13,419 nt of DNA from Candidatus Bathyarchaeum sp. (lineage in GTDB: Archaea; Thermoproteota; Bathyarchaeia; Bathyarchaeales; Bathyarchaeaceae), in the NCBI GenBank assembly GCA_003096235.1, contig PIXT01000030.1, positions 1-13,419 on the forward strand, written 5' to 3'. Shown piece by piece: positions 12,448 to 13,419 of this stretch. Within the stretch, counting starts at the first letter, position 1. Every line of letters starts with the position of its first letter. The notes beneath the pieces were generated by a model, which saw only the letters and a program-made list of their open reading frames with translations, did not search any database and was not told the origin of the DNA. The translations under genes were made by a program, and so were the position numbers.

Positions 12448-13110
12448 TTAAATACTCCAGCCGTTTGTGATTGGTTTCGGAGTTACTTTTCCAGACTTTG
12501 TATAATGAGAAATCACAAGAAGGCTCTTGACCAATTGATTTTTTTTGCTAATAACTTCTTTTAATTCATCCAAATAACAATAATTGTGATTGCAGAAAAC
12601 AAGATTATATGCTTCAATTTTTTGCCTATTTTGAGCTATGGATAATTTCTTTATGTCATTGTCAACCGCTTCAATAAACTGTTTTTTGTTGTTAATCACA
12701 TATTTCAATTCAATAGCTGCCACAAGTTCATTTCTAAACTTTTCTTCATTTCGGCTTCTAGATTCAACATCTCTAATGTTTTTGTTCACTACATTCTTTA
12801 TGTCAAAGTCTGTTACAAACTGAGGATTTAAAATCACAAGGTCATAATTTCCTCTGCGACCCCTTTTTTCTAAATCATAATTTTCCATACCTTTTTTCTC
12901 AAATCTAAAATTGGTTGGATACTCTTTATGTAAACACGTAGTGACTACTCCATCTTTTGTTTTTACTTCAAGCTTTTTGCTACATAAACAATGGTAAAGA
13001 TATGAATGAATATCCAGCTCAGTGAAGAAAACATGAGGATGCTCTCTGAACTTGTTAACTGTTCTTTTTATTCCAATAAACAACAGTTTTTTTAACTCTA
13101 CGTTTTCCAT
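12448..13110 (-). CDS. Probable PD-(D/E)XK nuclease-superfamily protein, orphan
   Basis: A 220-residue protein with no specific family I can name. The layout fits the PD-(D/E)XK fold: an N-terminal helix with an acidic residue (E31 in FFTELDIHSYLYH), the TTCLHKEYPTNFRF strand region near 57-70, then D90 in GNYDLVILNP and E134-L-K136 in AAIELKYV, which is the D...ExK signature. The following helix (QFIEAVDNDIKKLS, 144-157) and the strand YNLVFC (168-173) also match. The ATG at 13110 is chosen over a TTG at 13152 because a TATA box lies 25-33 bases upstream of it, as expected for a leaderless archaeal mRNA. No methylase, helicase or toxin partner is seen, so a restriction role is not supported. 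Local base composition is more AT-rich than the purP genes, which hints at transfer. Fold call is moderate; function is open. Confidence 0.8.
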   Translation of the reverse strand: MENVELKKLLFIGIKRTVNKFREHPHVFFTELDIHSYLYHCLCSKKLEVKTKDGVVTTCLHKEYPTNFRFEKKGMENYDLEKRGRRGNYDLVILNPQFVTDFDIKNVVNKNIRDVESRSRNEEKFRNELVAAIELKYVINNKKQFIEAVDNDIKKLSIAQNRQKIEAYNLVFCNHNYCYLDELKEVISKKNQLVKSLLVISHYTKSGKVTPKPITNGWSI

Positions 13111-13134
13111 ACTGCTCAAACCACATTTGTAACA

Positions 13135-13143
13135 ATAATATAG
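13135..13143 (-). promoter_or_regulatory. TATA box for the PD-(D/E)XK gene (leaderless)
   Basis: CTATATTAT on the minus strand, centred about 29 bases before the ATG at 13110. This is the spacing expected when transcription starts at or next to the start codon. It supports the ATG over the upstream TTG, which would lie beyond the TATA box. Confidence 0.5.
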
Positions 13144-13285
13144 TGATTTCAAATTATTGTTTTTTAAAATATGTGAAACTGAAAACTGTATTATGCATCA
13201 CCAGATTTATCTAGAATTGTATGCCGACTACAAATGCAAAACTGCACTCTTGCAGCCTTGTGTACCCTTTTGCCGTAATTCTGAA

Positions 13286-13417
13286 TTATTTCTGGTTCAT
13301 TCTTGTTTTCATTTCGTGTTCAACTATGCCACGGTACAGTATCAGAGGTGCAATTTGTTCGTTGGGCGCGGTTTGTGCAATTTTTTGCATTATACTTTCG
13401 TCTAAACGTTTCTTGTA
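13286..13417 (-). CDS. Possible C-terminal end of a gene running in from the right edge
   Basis: The minus strand is open from the window end to a TAA at 13286-13288, giving 43 residues ending in LYRGIVEHEMKTRMNQK. The composition is protein-like (mixed charged and hydrophobic, no low complexity), and the strand matches the neighbouring gene, 175 bp downstream. The stretch is short, and an overlapping plus-strand frame also exists, so it could be chance. I do not recognise a family. The 175 bases between it and the nuclease-like gene hold only that gene's promoter. Confidence 0.35.
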   Translation of the reverse strand, partial: YKKRLDESIMQKIAQTAPNEQIAPLILYRGIVEHEMKTRMNQK

Positions 13418-13419
13418 AG

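Noticed and set aside
13157..13405. Plus-strand 82-residue frame at the right edge
   Set aside because: Cys/Phe-rich, irregular composition and no ribosome site; the minus-strand frame ending at 13286 looks more protein-like, although it too is weak.
1..13419. CRISPR array, insertion sequence, prophage or integrase signature
   Set aside because: No spaced direct repeats, transposase, terminal inverted repeats or phage genes were seen anywhere in the window.

Overview
This window reads as a piece of an archaeal chromosome, most likely from the Thermoproteota side and possibly Bathyarchaeia-like (the lineage is inference, not shown). The archaeal signs are a tRNA gene with bulge-helix-bulge introns, PurP-type purine enzymes, an ADP-forming acyl-CoA synthetase subunit, a DUF373 membrane protein, a COG1340-type coiled-coil protein, BRE/TATA-like promoters and a mixture of GGAGG-led and leaderless starts. 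Base composition is moderately AT-rich. Most genes are housekeeping-like and tightly packed.

Region 1 (1-1608, minus strand): a three-gene operon running from a 76-residue Cys-rich protein to an LsrF/FbaB-type class I aldolase and then a zinc-dependent medium-chain dehydrogenase cut by the window edge. Region 2 (1681-3775): an intracellular staphylococcal-nuclease-fold protein (minus) divergent from a complete thioredoxin reductase (plus). Region 3 (3917-5930): a YchF/DRG-related GTPase with a TGS domain (plus), tail to tail with a cis-prenyltransferase (minus, 4 bp apart). Region 4 (6013-8975, minus): a DUF373 protein with about six membrane segments, a long coiled-coil protein, and the ATP-grasp beta subunit of an ADP-forming acetyl-CoA synthetase, apparently as separate units.

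Region 5 (9188-9342, minus): tRNA-Tyr(GUA) interrupted by two introns, 35 nt at the non-canonical position 30/31 and 46 nt at the canonical 37/38. Region 6 (9494-12416): a 54-residue Cys/His-rich protein (minus) facing an HxlR-type regulator (plus). Five copies of ACTAT/ATAGT lie between them, overlapping both predicted promoters. The regulator is followed 2 bp later by a divergent PurP-like gene, which overlaps a canonical purP by 4 nt. PurP makes FAICAR from AICAR, formate and ATP in purine synthesis. Region 7 (12448-13419, minus): a probable PD-(D/E)XK nuclease-fold protein with a leaderless-type promoter, and perhaps the C-terminal end of another gene running off the window.

The most distinctive items are the doubly interrupted tRNA-Tyr, whose two splicing events look order-dependent, and the HxlR / metal-binding-peptide / twin-PurP locus with its repeated operator-like motif.
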